DNA of 64,000 nt from Planctomycetota bacterium (lineage in GTDB: Bacteria; Planctomycetota; UBA8742; UBA2392): assembly GCA_020638635.1 (NCBI GenBank), contig JACKIE010000004.1, forward strand, positions 170,955 through 234,954, read 5' to 3'. The number at the start of each line of letters is the position of its first letter. Position 1 is the first letter of the stretch. Below, in pieces: positions 1-9,766 of this stretch. A program made the translations under genes and the position numbers. Below the pieces are notes generated by a model. The model was given only the letters and a program-made list of their open reading frames with translations. It searched no databases and was not told where the DNA came from.

Positions 1-1
1 C

Positions 2-169
2 GTGCTGCGCGTGGACGCCATCGACCACGAAGTGCTGGTGGGAGTGCGCGTCGGCGCCACGGAGCTGCTGGCGAGAATCACACCCGCCGCGGCCGAAGAG
101 CTGAAGCTGCAACCGGAAGCCGCCGCCGTGGCCGTAATCAAGACCGCCGCCTGCCACCTGCTGGGGTAA
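2..169 (+). CDS. ABC transporter ATP-binding protein, C-terminal TOBE fragment (ModC-like)
   Basis: The reading frame is open from the window edge to a TAA at 167-169 and encodes 55 residues. The stretch VGVRVGATELLARITPAAA followed by a VAVIKTAAC-like strand resembles the C-terminal TOBE domain of molybdate transporter ATPases, where it binds the oxyanion and regulates transport. Only this domain is visible; the ATPase part lies outside the window. Assignment to ModC rather than another TOBE-bearing ATPase is inferred from the pattern 'atell(a)RITp..a..L.l..g..v.a.iKa'. A molybdate transporter would fit the MoeB homologue encoded near 30 kb, but the two are far apart. Confidence 0.6.
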   Translation: MLRVDAIDHEVLVGVRVGATELLARITPAAAEELKLQPEAAAVAVIKTAACHLLG

Positions 170-514
170 AAAGGCGGTCAGGCCACGAAAACACAAAAGC
201 ACAAAAAGAAAGGCGCACCAAACGAACCTGTTTTTCGTGGCAGTACCTTTTGTGTTTTCGTGTTTTCGTGGCCCATCCGTAGTTTGCGACGAAACGTGAA
301 GAGTGACGCGAAGATCGCGAAGGCCGCGAAGAACAGCCGCGCACAGAGCACACAGAGAACACAGAGAGGCCGGACACGTCTGCCGTTCTCTGCGGATTCA
401 GCGTTCTCTGCGCGAGGCTGCCGTTCGACGCAAGCAGAATGTTCACGCCACGACAGATGATCCTCGGTGGCCTTGGTGTCCTTCGTGGACGACCACCGTT
501 CGTGAAGTGAAAGA
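170..514. repeat. Composite of four degenerate tandem-word hairpin repeats, no gene
   Basis: No coding gene is convincing here. The gap holds four arrays of short words. (a) A CACAAAA/CACGAAAA array at 179-208 is mirrored in reverse complement at 246-273. (b) Three GCGAAG words, nine bases apart, lie at 307-331. (c) A CACAGAG array at 341-373 is mirrored by GTTCTCTGCG words at 384-412. (d) CCTTGGTGTCCTTCGTGG words lie near 470-488 with a partial mirror. Each array drifts at the bases between the conserved words. Function is unknown. Confidence 0.75.
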
Positions 515-532
515 GCCCGGCTTGCGCCGGGC
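515..532 (-). terminator. Probable terminator of the leucyl aminopeptidase gene
   Basis: A perfect 7-bp stem (GCCCGGC/GCCGGGC) closes a TTGC tetraloop just past the minus-strand stop codon at 562. On the minus strand it is followed by CTCTTT, a short and weak U tract. Confidence 0.6.
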
Positions 533-561
533 CCTCGAATCACGATCCACCAGCCACAATC

Positions 562-2040
562 CTACTTGTAGTTCTCCGCGAACTCGACCAGCGAGCGCAC
601 CGGCGCGCCGGTGGCGCTTTTCTTGCTCCAGAGTCTCCAGCCGTCGCCGTCGTTCATGGCCGGGCCGGCGATGTCCAGGTGCGCCCACTTCTGGCCCTTG
701 TCGATGAAGCGCTGCAGGAACAGGCCCGCGGTCACCGTGCCCGGGTTGCCACCGATGTTCTGCATGTCGGCAATCGTGGAATCCAGCTGCTTGTCATAAA
801 ACTCCGGCAGCGGCAGACGCCACACTTCCTCGTGCACGGCCTTGAAGGCCGACTCGAGGCCCTTTGCTACCTTGTCGTCGTTGCTCATCAGGCCGACGAC
901 CTTGCCGCCCAGCGCCACAACCTGCGCGCCGGTCAGCGTTGCCATGTCCACCACCACGCGCGGCTTGAACTTCTGCTGTGTGTAAGTCAGCGCGTCGCAC
1001 AGGATCAGACGGCCCTCGGCGTCGGTGTTGCCGATCTCGATGGTCTGGCCGCTCATGCTGGTGAGCACGCTTCCCGGGTGGTAGGCCTTGCCGTTGATCA
1101 GGTTCTCGGTGGCGGGCACCACGCCCACGGCGTTGACCTTCAGCTTGAGCTTGCCGATCGCGCCCAGGGCGCAGATGGTGGCCGCGCCGCCGCCCATGTC
1201 CATCTTCATCCCCAGCATGCCCGCGGCCGGCTTGATGTCGTAGCCGCCGGAGTCAAAGCACAGGCCCTTGCCCACGTAGGCGATCGGTTTTTCGCCCTGC
1301 TTGCCGCCTTTCCACTCGAGCACGATCAGGTGGGCGGGAATGTCGCTGCCCGCGTTCACGCCCAGGAAGGCGCCCATCTTCAGTTTCTCGATTTCGGGCT
1401 TGTGCAGGATCGTGCACTTCAGGCCCGGCACCTTCTTCGCCATATCCTGCGCGAACTTGGCCAGTGTGGCCGGGTTGATGCGGTTGCTGGGCTCATTCAC
1501 CAGGTCGCGCGCGTGGGCGGTGTACTCGGCCGTGACTTCGCCGTAAGCCACGCCTTTCTTCAGTTCCGCTGCCTTGCCGCCGGCCAGCGTCACTTTGCTC
1601 GCGTGGTGCTTCTTCTTGTCTTTCTTGCTGAACAGCACGTCGAAGTGGTAATCGCCCAGCAGCGCGCCCTCGGCGCACCAGCGCCCGATGGCCTGGGCGT
1701 CGTCATGGATGCCTTCCAGGGCCACGGCCACGTGCTTGAGCTTGTAGCTGTGGATCGAACCATTGCGGAAAAAGCCCGCCAGGGCCTCACCCAGTTGCGA
1801 GGCGCCGTCCTTGTCTTTCTTGCCCAGGCCCAGCAGGAACACGCGGTCGGCGGCGACGCCGTCGCTCTTGTGCAGCATCAGGCTGCTGCCGGCCTTGCCC
1901 TCGAAGTCGCCCTTCTTGAACAGCTTCGCGAGCTTGTCGCCGTACTTGTAATCTTTCAGGCCCTTGCCGCCCTCGTACACCGGGACCAGGAGCGCGTCGG
2001 CCTTCACCGTGGCGCTGTTGTCTGCGTATGCGAATTGCAT
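562..2040 (-). CDS. pepA: Leucyl aminopeptidase, peptidase family M17
   Basis: The 492-residue product has the usual M17 length and two-domain layout: a variable N-terminal macro-like domain and a C-terminal catalytic domain. It shows the metal and lysine block GKGLCFDSGG (about residue 255), then KMDMGGGAA, and the family signature NTDAEGRL (about residue 338), which carries the metal-binding Asp/Glu and the catalytic Arg. Such enzymes are cytosolic, two-metal (Zn/Mn) hexamers that remove N-terminal residues from peptides. The start is the ATG at 2040, and its upstream region faces the divergent gene at 2185. A terminator-like hairpin follows the stop. Confidence 0.95.
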   Translation of the reverse strand: MQFAYADNSATVKADALLVPVYEGGKGLKDYKYGDKLAKLFKKGDFEGKAGSSLMLHKSDGVAADRVFLLGLGKKDKDGASQLGEALAGFFRNGSIHSYKLKHVAVALEGIHDDAQAIGRWCAEGALLGDYHFDVLFSKKDKKKHHASKVTLAGGKAAELKKGVAYGEVTAEYTAHARDLVNEPSNRINPATLAKFAQDMAKKVPGLKCTILHKPEIEKLKMGAFLGVNAGSDIPAHLIVLEWKGGKQGEKPIAYVGKGLCFDSGGYDIKPAAGMLGMKMDMGGGAATICALGAIGKLKLKVNAVGVVPATENLINGKAYHPGSVLTSMSGQTIEIGNTDAEGRLILCDALTYTQQKFKPRVVVDMATLTGAQVVALGGKVVGLMSNDDKVAKGLESAFKAVHEEVWRLPLPEFYDKQLDSTIADMQNIGGNPGTVTAGLFLQRFIDKGQKWAHLDIAGPAMNDGDGWRLWSKKSATGAPVRSLVEFAENYK

Positions 2041-2184
2041 GGCACCCTTCTTTTCTAGGTTGTTAATCCGTTCGGCCGGGAACTATCCTACCCCCCGCCC
2101 CCAAGCGCAAGGCCAAAGCAGGCGGGAGCGGCCGGGCCACCTTTGTCTGTCGCGCGGCGCCGGCCCATACGTAATGTAGGAAGC

Positions 2185-5100
2185 ATGCGAAAACTCACGC
2201 CCACACTGCTGCTGACGCTGGCCCTGCTGGCGCTGTGTCATGTGCCCGCGCCGGCGCAGGACGCGGACACTGCCAAGCCCGCGTTCCTTCGTGCCGACCA
2301 ACTGAAGTTGTGGGAAAGCTGGAGCCGCGGCGACCTCAAGGGCGCGTATTCAACAGCACAGGAACTGCTGGAAGGCGGCGAACTTGCCGGCGACGAACTG
2401 GTCGCGACGCTTGCCTTGCAAGCCGAAGCGGCTGACGACCTGGGCTGGCACGAGGCCCACGCCCGTGACTTGCGCGGACTGCTTCAGATCTACGAAGGGC
2501 GCGAGGAAGGCGCGCAGCTCCGCTGGGAGTTGATGCAGCGGCTGAAGCGCACAGGAAAATCCGACGAGATCGCGGAGCAGGTGAAAGCGCTCGGCATGCT
2601 TACGCACTGGTGGGTGTGCGGGCCTTTCAGCAACGACCGCGGCCAGGGCTTCGAGGACGTGCAGGAGCCCGAGGAACTGATCTCGCTCGATTCCGAGTTT
2701 TCCGGCAAGGAAGGCCAGACCGTGGGCTTCCGGCGCCTGCCCGTCAAGCCGCTCGACGGCACCATCGACCTGGCCGCCATGCTGCGGCCGAACACGGAGG
2801 CCACAGCCTTCCTGATTACCGCCGTGCACTGCGCTGCAAACGTGGGCGAAACCCGGTTGGAGGTCGGTTCAACCGAGGACGTGAAGATCTGGCTGCGAGG
2901 CCGGGTGGTGGTGGATGACAGCGGCGAGCCGAAGGATGCCGACTCGCCCATGGGCGTACCGCTGCTGGAATGCCGCGAAGAGCGCCCCATCGGGCTCGAC
3001 CAATGCGGCTGCGTGGTGCAGCTGCGCCCGGGCTGGAACGTGCTGGTGGCCAAGGTGGGCATCGGCGACACGTCCTGGCAGTTCAACGCCCGGCTGCAGA
3101 CCGCGGGCGACTGGCGCGAATGCACGGATGAAAATGAGCTGCGCGCGCTGCTTGAGTTCGAAGAACCGTTTGATGCCAAGGCGGCTCCCGCGTTGCCGGG
3201 CGATACCACGCCCGCGCGGACAGAAGACCTGATCTGGGCCACGGTACGCGAGCTGCTGCGCCCGCGGCTGGACCTGGCCAGCACCAAGCCGCGCCGCCAG
3301 ATGGATAAGGTGCTTGAGGCGGTGCGTGCGGAGTTGGAGAAAGCCGGCGAGGCGCGTCGCGCGGTACTGCGACGTGAGAAGGCGGTGCTCAACTACATTG
3401 CCGCCTGGGCCAACCGCAGCTCGGCGCGCTATTCCGCCGGGCGCGAAGAAAACCGTCGGCGCGAACTTCTAAAACAATGCCTGGAGCTTGACCCCCAGGC
3501 GGCGCGCGCGGCGCTTGAGCTTTCGCAGTACTACACCACCACCTTCGCCAACCCGGCCCTGGCCGACGAGTACGCCCAGGCCGCCGTGAAAGCCAACCCG
3601 GGCTGGACCGAGGCGCGTATTTACGCGTCAAGAGTGGTGCTGATGAAAGGCCTCGACATCGAAGTCGAGCGCGAGCTGGCAACCCTGCTGCAGCAGTTCC
3701 CGGAAGACGCCAACGTGCTGCGTTTCTCGGCCTACTACGCGGGCCTGCGCCGCGACTACAAGCTCAGCAACGAGCTGTTCGCCAAGGCGCTGAAATCCGA
3801 TTTCGCCGACACCTACTCGCGCGCCCGGCTGCTGGAGCGCGCCACCAGCCGCGGCGACCTGCAAACGGCACTCAAGCTCGCGGCCGACACACGCAAGCTC
3901 GACCCCTTCGACACCTCGGCCGCGAAGGAACTGGCCGCGCTGCTCATGTATTCGGAAAAGTATTCGCTGGCCGAGCGCGAGCTGACCAGGGCGCTTGAGA
4001 TCGCGCCCCGCGACGACACCCTGCTGGAAAAACTGGCCGGCGTCTACAGCGGCTGGGCCGACGCCAGCGAAGGCGAGAAGGCCGTCGAGCTGAAGCAGAA
4101 GGCGCTAGACACCTACACCGCCGCCCTCGAGGCCAACCCCAAGCGCGAAGACATCGAGCGCTACCTCGAGTACCTGGAAGGTGACCAGCCCCCGTTCGAG
4201 GCCGCGCTGCAGGAGAACATCGAGCAGCGCATCCAGCTCGCGCTGCAGCAGCCAGTGGACGAAGACAACCCCTACGAGGTGGTGTATCGCGACGAAATCG
4301 TGGTCGTCAACGAAGACGGCACCACCAGCCAGTACATCCAGGAAGCCTACCGCATCACCAACGACAATGGCCGCGAATGGCTGCAGCGCATCCCGGTGCC
4401 CGCTTACTCCGAGCAGCAAGGCCGCTGCGTGGAGGCCCGCCTGTGGCACGCCGACGGTGATTATGAGGAAGCCCGGCGCTCGCGTTTCAGCGCCAACTTT
4501 CCGCCGCTGGAAATCGGCGACATCGTGCAGGTACGCTTTCGTGTTACCGACCGCGAGCAGAGCTTCTTCGGCGACTTCTACGGCGCGCGCAACGCGTTCT
4601 CCGATTTCGTGCCCGTGCACGAAGTGCGCTATGCCTGGGTGCTGCCCCCCGGTCGCAAGTTTCACGAGTACAGCACAGGCGCAGCGCCCAAGCGCGAGAC
4701 GCAGACCGTGCAAGGCCGCGAAGTCTGGAGCTACCGGGCGAAGGACCTGCCCAAGCTGCACGACGAGCCGCTGGCGCCGCCGCTGCACCAGCGCAGCGCC
4801 ACGGTGCAGCTCAGCACCTACGCCAACTGGCACGAGTTCGGGCGCTGGTACTACAACTTGATCAAGAAGCAGATGGAGCCCACGCCGGAAATGACCGCCA
4901 AGGTGCGTGAGCTGACACAGGGGCTCGCCACCGAGAAGGCCAAGGCCACGGCGATCTACAACTGGGTGGTGACGCAGGTGCGCTACAACGCCGACTGGCA
5001 CTTCGGCGTGCACGGCTACAAGCCGTTCAGCGCCGGCGCGGTGTTCGCGCGCTGCATCGGCGACTGCAAGGACAAGGCGATCCTGATCTGCACGATGCTC

Positions 5101-5997
5101 AAAATCGCGGGCATCACCGCGCACCCCGTGATCATCAACCTGGAGAGTTTCCGCGGCGAGGAAGACATCACGCTGCCCATGCCCGCCCACTTCAACCACG
5201 CCATCGCCTACATCGAGTACAGCGACGGCCAGGGCCAGTTCGTGGACGGCACGACCACCTACAACGGCATCGACGAGCTGTCGTCCGGCGACCGCGGCGC
5301 CAAGGTGATCATCGTGCGCCCCGAAGGCGGCGAGCAGGTGCAGATACCCTGGGGCAAAGCCGAGGACGACTGCGAGACGGACGAAATCGAGGTCGAGTTC
5401 GCGCCCGGCGGCACGCTGAAGCTGAATGTCACGCGCAGCGCCGTCGGCGACAGCGCCAGCATCCTGCGCGCGCGCTACGAGCGCGAGGGCGACCGCAAGA
5501 AACGCATCGAGCTCGAGTGGTCCGAGTTCTTCCCGGGCGCCAAGGCCGGCGCCATCGAGGTCGGCGACCTGATGAACCTGGACGCCGCGCCGCGCATCAC
5601 CTTCACGGTCGAGCTGCCCAACGCCTACGCAACCAAGGACGGCCGCGTCGAGTTCCGCACCGCGCTTGACCCGCGTGAGTGGACGCAGACCGAGTTCGCG
5701 GCGCTGACCACGCGGCGCACCGACCTGCTGACGCCGGCGCCGTTCCGCAGGCTCAGCGTTACGCGCTTCAAGCTGCTGAAAGGCTACAGCCTGGCCAAGC
5801 TGCCCGAGGCCCTGCAGCTCGAGCACGCAAACGCCAAGCTGGCCATGAAGCTTGAGCAGAAAGACGGCGTGCTGACCGTGACGCGCGACTATTCGCTGCT
5901 GGGCGGCACCGTCGCCGCGAAAGACTACCCCGAGTTCCGCCGCAAGCTGATCCAGTTCGACAACGCCGAGCAAGCGACCATCAAGCTGACGAAGTAA
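2185..5997 (+). CDS. Secreted TPR / DUF3857 / transglutaminase-like protein (active-site residues present)
   Basis: I use the ATG at 2185, preceded by AGGAAG, rather than an in-frame codon at 2143, because a clean signal peptide (TLLLTLALLALCHVPAPAQ) begins there. The product is 1270 residues. The order is: signal peptide; a region with 'HWWVCGPFSN' and 'VKIWLRGRVVVDDSG' resembling PA14-type sandwich modules; TPR repeats roughly 430-640; a DUF3857 region after about 660; and a transglutaminase-like core. The core keeps a Cys-His-Asp triad: RCIGDCKDKA (Cys about 961), FNHAIAYI (His about 1004) and FVDGTTT (Asp about 1019). The protein is probably exported. Substrate is unknown. The paralogue at 6006 follows after 8 bp, so the two are probably co-transcribed. 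Confidence 0.88.
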   Translation: MRKLTPTLLLTLALLALCHVPAPAQDADTAKPAFLRADQLKLWESWSRGDLKGAYSTAQELLEGGELAGDELVATLALQAEAADDLGWHEAHARDLRGLLQIYEGREEGAQLRWELMQRLKRTGKSDEIAEQVKALGMLTHWWVCGPFSNDRGQGFEDVQEPEELISLDSEFSGKEGQTVGFRRLPVKPLDGTIDLAAMLRPNTEATAFLITAVHCAANVGETRLEVGSTEDVKIWLRGRVVVDDSGEPKDADSPMGVPLLECREERPIGLDQCGCVVQLRPGWNVLVAKVGIGDTSWQFNARLQTAGDWRECTDENELRALLEFEEPFDAKAAPALPGDTTPARTEDLIWATVRELLRPRLDLASTKPRRQMDKVLEAVRAELEKAGEARRAVLRREKAVLNYIAAWANRSSARYSAGREENRRRELLKQCLELDPQAARAALELSQYYTTTFANPALADEYAQAAVKANPGWTEARIYASRVVLMKGLDIEVERELATLLQQFPEDANVLRFSAYYAGLRRDYKLSNELFAKALKSDFADTYSRARLLERATSRGDLQTALKLAADTRKLDPFDTSAAKELAALLMYSEKYSLAERELTRALEIAPRDDTLLEKLAGVYSGWADASEGEKAVELKQKALDTYTAALEANPKREDIERYLEYLEGDQPPFEAALQENIEQRIQLALQQPVDEDNPYEVVYRDEIVVVNEDGTTSQYIQEAYRITNDNGREWLQRIPVPAYSEQQGRCVEARLWHADGDYEEARRSRFSANFPPLEIGDIVQVRFRVTDREQSFFGDFYGARNAFSDFVPVHEVRYAWVLPPGRKFHEYSTGAAPKRETQTVQGREVWSYRAKDLPKLHDEPLAPPLHQRSATVQLSTYANWHEFGRWYYNLIKKQMEPTPEMTAKVRELTQGLATEKAKATAIYNWVVTQVRYNADWHFGVHGYKPFSAGAVFARCIGDCKDKAILICTMLKIAGITAHPVIINLESFRGEEDITLPMPAHFNHAIAYIEYSDGQGQFVDGTTTYNGIDELSSGDRGAKVIIVRPEGGEQVQIPWGKAEDDCETDEIEVEFAPGGTLKLNVTRSAVGDSASILRARYEREGDRKKRIELEWSEFFPGAKAGAIEVGDLMNLDAAPRITFTVELPNAYATKDGRVEFRTALDPREWTQTEFAALTTRRTDLLTPAPFRRLSVTRFKLLKGYSLAKLPEALQLEHANAKLAMKLEQKDGVLTVTRDYSLLGGTVAAKDYPEFRRKLIQFDNAEQATIKLTK

Positions 5998-6005
5998 GGA
6001 AACCC

Positions 6006-9000
6006 ATGCGACTGACCGCCGCCTGTTTGTTGTTGTGCCTGCTCGCGCCTTTGCTTCGGGCGGATAAAGCCGCCCTGACCGAGCAGCAGGCGAACGACTG
6101 GACGCAGAAGCTGCAGCGCGTCTATCTGGATCCGGCCTTGGCCCGGGGTGACCTCGATGCGCATGCCGCCAACCTGGTGAAGCTGATCAACGAAGACCCG
6201 GGCCACGGCTGCGCACTGTTCGCGCTCAGGCGCTTGGTTGCCCTGCAGGACCAACTGGCGGACCTGCGCCCGCTGCATGACGCGCTGGGGGAACTGGCCA
6301 AGGATGACTTTCAGGCCTGCACCCGGCCACAGGAGTTCGTGGAAGCCTGGGTGAAGCTCGAACGTCGGTTCAGCAGCGGCCTGGCCTGGCAGACCACGGC
6401 ACGTCGCTGGGGCGGCGTAACCGAAGCCGCGTACATCGGGCCTTTCGCTGACGGTGTCGCGCCGGCGCACGATGATGTGTTCCCGCCGGAGGTAATGCTC
6501 GACTTCAATGCCGAGTACGAAGGCGCGTATGGCCGCGTCAGCTGGAGAAAGGTCCGTCACGAAAACCCGCTCGAGTTCGAATTGGAGCTGTTTGAGCAGC
6601 AGCGCTGGGCCGGCTACGGCTACTACGTTGCGACGGCGCTGATCTCGGACGAAGAGCGCGAAGCCCGGCTGCACTTTGCCTTCGGGGGGCCGGGAAAGAT
6701 CTGGTTGAACGGCGAGCCGGCCCTGGACGCTGACGCGCGCCGCGAGAAGACGGCCAACGAGTTCTCGCTTCCGGTCAGGCTGCGGCGGGGGCGCAACACT
6801 GTGCTGGTCAAGATCAGCAGCATCTCCAGCCTGCGTATCCTGTTACGCGACCCACGTGGCTTTCCCCTCCGGGGTGTGCTGGCGCAGGCACCCGGCCCCG
6901 ACTCTCCGCGCCAGGCCGTGCGCGGCGGCACACCGCCGCACGAATCCGGCGCGCTTCGCGAAGTGCTCGACGCCGCGTTTCTCTCCGAGGCCGGTTCCGG
7001 GTCGATTCGCGGCCTCGGCAGCCTGGCGGAGGCCGAGGCTTTCGAGTTGATGGGCATGCGCGAGCGCGCCGGCATTGCCGCGGACCGCGCCCTTGAAACG
7101 CTGCCCGGTCAGCCGCTCGTGCGACTGGCGTGGCTGTATTGGATGGGACGCAGTTCCCTGTACAGCGGCAGCGAAGCGCGCAAGCTGGCACGCGCGACCA
7201 CAGACGAGCTGCTGCGGGCCGATCCAGCGCTGATCCCTGCGATCTTCGAGAAAGCCCGGTTGCTGGCCGGTGACGAGCGATTCAGGGAGGCGGTCGCGCT
7301 GCTGGAGAGCGCGCTTGATCTCGCGCCCGCCAAGTGGCGCGTGCACCTGCAGCTGGCTCAGGTGTTTCGTGACGCCGGCTGGGTGACGGAACAGGAAACC
7401 GCGCTCAAGGCAGCACTGAAGGATGCGCCAGCGGCTCTGCCCGTGCTGGCCGCCGCCTCCGATTTCTATGGAGCGCTCGGTGCCTTGGCCCGGGAAATCG
7501 AGCTGGACGGCAAGCGCCTCGAGCTGTTGCCCGGTGACCCGGATGCTCACCTCTCACTCGCCGGCACGCTCGCGCGCACGGGTGATCTGGAGCAGGCCCT
7601 AAAACACATGCGCATCCTTGTCGCCGCCGATCCTGGCAGCGACTTCCTGCAAGGACGGCTGGCGGAGGCGCTGGCGGCCAACGGGAAGCTCGGCGAAAGC
7701 CTGGAAGTTTACGAGCTGCTGGCTGCGCGCAGCGAACGCCCGGAGCAGGAGCTCTACCAGGCCGCGCGCGTCTGTCTGCAACTGGGTAATGCTAGGCAGG
7801 GCGCGAAGTATCTGGAGCGCACGATCGAAGTTGATCCCGGCCATCACCTGGCGCGCCGCCAGCTTCAGCGAATGCGTGGCGAAAGCGAGGACTTCTGGAC
7901 GGCGTACAACGTGAGCTGGGAAGAGATGCTGCGTCACGACGTGACCCGCGAGCAGTTTCCCCGCGCAGCAAGCGCGCTGATTCTCGATGAGCAGATACAG
8001 TATGTCTACCCGGACGGCAGCTCGCTGATCTATGTGCACCAGGTGCGCAAAATCCTCACCCAGGACGGCGTGGATGCCCGAGGAAAAGAGCGCATCCAGG
8101 GCGAACTGGTCACGGCGCGCACGATCAAGGCGGACGGCACGGTGCTTGAGCCGATCTCGCAGGCAGGCGGACTGATCGAGTTTCCCGGCGTCGAAATCGG
8201 AGCCCTGCTGGACGTCGCCTACCTCCAGCGCGTGGACGGGGGCCCCGTTGAGACCTTGAACGGCGATGCGTTCTACTTCATCGACCAGCACTTGGCTGAA
8301 CCCTTCGCGATCAGCCGCTGGGTGCTGGTGGCGCCCAAGGCCATGCCGATCAACCCGGTCTTCCACAACCTGCGCGCGGGCGATCCTGGAGTGGTCCTTC
8401 AGGAGGAAGCCGAGGGCGAACTGCTGGTGCGGACCTGGGACGTCCGCAATCCGCGGCTGCCTGAGCACGAGCAGTTCATGCCTTCCCCGCTGGAGGTGAT
8501 TCCGTGGGTCGAGTGTGTTCGCCCCCGCGACTGGCGTGAACGCGCCCGCCAGGTGGCTGACGACGGCCTGAGAAAGATCATCAACACGCCGCTCTTGCAT
8601 CAGCGTGCAGTCGAGCTGACGCAAGGGCTGGATACCGACGAAGACAAAGCCCGCGCCATCTACGCATGGGTGAACGCCACCTTCACGACCCTGGGCGATG
8701 CCTGGAACGCGCACCAGGCCCTCAAAGCAGGCGCCGGTGATCGCCTGGAAATCTTTGTCTCGCTGTGCGCAGCGGCCGAAGTCAGGCTGGGCTTTGCCTG
8801 CGCAGACCCACCGCCCGTCTACAAGCAGCCACCTGAAGAGAGTCTGCCGCGGCCGCACTGGGCCTACCCGCACAAAGAGGACTTCGAGCACTTCTTCGTC
8901 GTTGTGACCTGCAGCAACGGCGCACTGAGGTACATCGAGCTCAAGGACCGCATGCGTCCGTTCGGCGAAATCCCCGCACGTATGTTCAACGCGCCGGTGA

Positions 9001-9704
9001 TCCTGTGGCTGGCGGGCCGATATGAACTCACGCACCTGCCGGGCGGCGACCGCGAGAAGGACCGCTTCGAAAACCGGGTGCACGTCAGGCTGGACGCTGA
9101 CGGCAGCGCACAGCTTGAGGGTTCGATCACCGTGGTGGGCGAGCGCTCGTACGGCCTGAAGGAAGCCATGCGCACCACGCCCAACGACGAGCTTTGCAAC
9201 GAGCTGGAGGCCGACCTGGCCCAGCACTACAAGGGCTTCGAAGTCAGTGAGTGCCGCTTCCCGCAGATCGGCGACGTCGGCGAGCCGCTGGTGCAGGAGT
9301 ACGACGGCGAAGTGAAGCAACTGGCAACCGCGACCGCGGACGGCCTGTCCCTGGCGCTGCCGGGCGAGAAGCTGGGGCGGCTGCTGTCGCTGTTGGTGGG
9401 GGCGCGCAAACGCGAGTTTGACGTGGTGCTGGACTTCGACCTGGTGCAGACCGACGAGATCCGCATCAGCCCGCCCGAGGGCTACGTGTTCAAGGACCTG
9501 CCGAAGGACCTGCTGTACCCGACCGCGCCGCTGGTCTATGAGCTGAAGTTCCGCATCGAGGACGGCGACATGGTGGTGCGCCGCAAGCTGGTGCTGGGCC
9601 CGGGGCGCTTCACCCCGGCTGACTACAACGACCTGGTCGAGCAGGTGAAGCAGATCCGGCAGAGTGAAGACAGCACGCTGAAGCTGGCGAAAGACGGCTC
9701 TTGA
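6006..9704 (+). CDS. Secreted TPR / DUF3857 / transglutaminase-fold paralogue, probably catalytically inactive
   Basis: The 1232-residue product has a signal peptide (AACLLLCLLAPLLRA) and the same architecture as its upstream neighbour: sandwich-like module, TPRs, DUF3857 and transglutaminase-like region. AAGGA precedes the ATG at 6006. At the position of the neighbour's GDCKDKA this protein reads AGDRLEIFVSLC (about residue 908), so the nucleophilic Cys of GDC is replaced by Arg. The His strand survives as FEHFFVVV. The Asp strand reads YIELKDRM instead of FVDGTTT. I infer a pseudoenzyme derived by tandem duplication, perhaps a partner or binding protein for the first copy. Confidence 0.85.
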   Translation: MRLTAACLLLCLLAPLLRADKAALTEQQANDWTQKLQRVYLDPALARGDLDAHAANLVKLINEDPGHGCALFALRRLVALQDQLADLRPLHDALGELAKDDFQACTRPQEFVEAWVKLERRFSSGLAWQTTARRWGGVTEAAYIGPFADGVAPAHDDVFPPEVMLDFNAEYEGAYGRVSWRKVRHENPLEFELELFEQQRWAGYGYYVATALISDEEREARLHFAFGGPGKIWLNGEPALDADARREKTANEFSLPVRLRRGRNTVLVKISSISSLRILLRDPRGFPLRGVLAQAPGPDSPRQAVRGGTPPHESGALREVLDAAFLSEAGSGSIRGLGSLAEAEAFELMGMRERAGIAADRALETLPGQPLVRLAWLYWMGRSSLYSGSEARKLARATTDELLRADPALIPAIFEKARLLAGDERFREAVALLESALDLAPAKWRVHLQLAQVFRDAGWVTEQETALKAALKDAPAALPVLAAASDFYGALGALAREIELDGKRLELLPGDPDAHLSLAGTLARTGDLEQALKHMRILVAADPGSDFLQGRLAEALAANGKLGESLEVYELLAARSERPEQELYQAARVCLQLGNARQGAKYLERTIEVDPGHHLARRQLQRMRGESEDFWTAYNVSWEEMLRHDVTREQFPRAASALILDEQIQYVYPDGSSLIYVHQVRKILTQDGVDARGKERIQGELVTARTIKADGTVLEPISQAGGLIEFPGVEIGALLDVAYLQRVDGGPVETLNGDAFYFIDQHLAEPFAISRWVLVAPKAMPINPVFHNLRAGDPGVVLQEEAEGELLVRTWDVRNPRLPEHEQFMPSPLEVIPWVECVRPRDWRERARQVADDGLRKIINTPLLHQRAVELTQGLDTDEDKARAIYAWVNATFTTLGDAWNAHQALKAGAGDRLEIFVSLCAAAEVRLGFACADPPPVYKQPPEESLPRPHWAYPHKEDFEHFFVVVTCSNGALRYIELKDRMRPFGEIPARMFNAPVILWLAGRYELTHLPGGDREKDRFENRVHVRLDADGSAQLEGSITVVGERSYGLKEAMRTTPNDELCNELEADLAQHYKGFEVSECRFPQIGDVGEPLVQEYDGEVKQLATATADGLSLALPGEKLGRLLSLLVGARKREFDVVLDFDLVQTDEIRISPPEGYVFKDLPKDLLYPTAPLVYELKFRIEDGDMVVRRKLVLGPGRFTPADYNDLVEQVKQIRQSEDSTLKLAKDGS

Positions 9705-9719
9705 CCCGTCAACCCGGGA

Positions 9720-9747
9720 TTGCGGATGTCGCGCGCTGCGTTATGGT
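9720..9747 (+). promoter_or_regulatory. Possible promoter of tmRNA
   Basis: TTGCGG (9720-9725) and TATGGT (9742-9747) with a 16-bp spacer sit about 20 bp before the mature tmRNA 5' end. That would leave a short leader for RNase P to remove. The match to sigma-70 consensus is only partial. Confidence 0.35.
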
Positions 9748-9766
9748 GGGTGTGTCTTTGACAACC

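Noticed and set aside
170..505. Possible CRISPR array
   Set aside because: The repeats are 7-10 bases, unevenly degenerate, arranged as inverted pairs, with no uniform spacers and no cas genes.
4105..5973. Long minus-strand open frame (622 codons)
   Set aside because: It is a GC-driven shadow of the transglutaminase gene on the plus strand, with His/Gly/Val-rich sequence and no domain.
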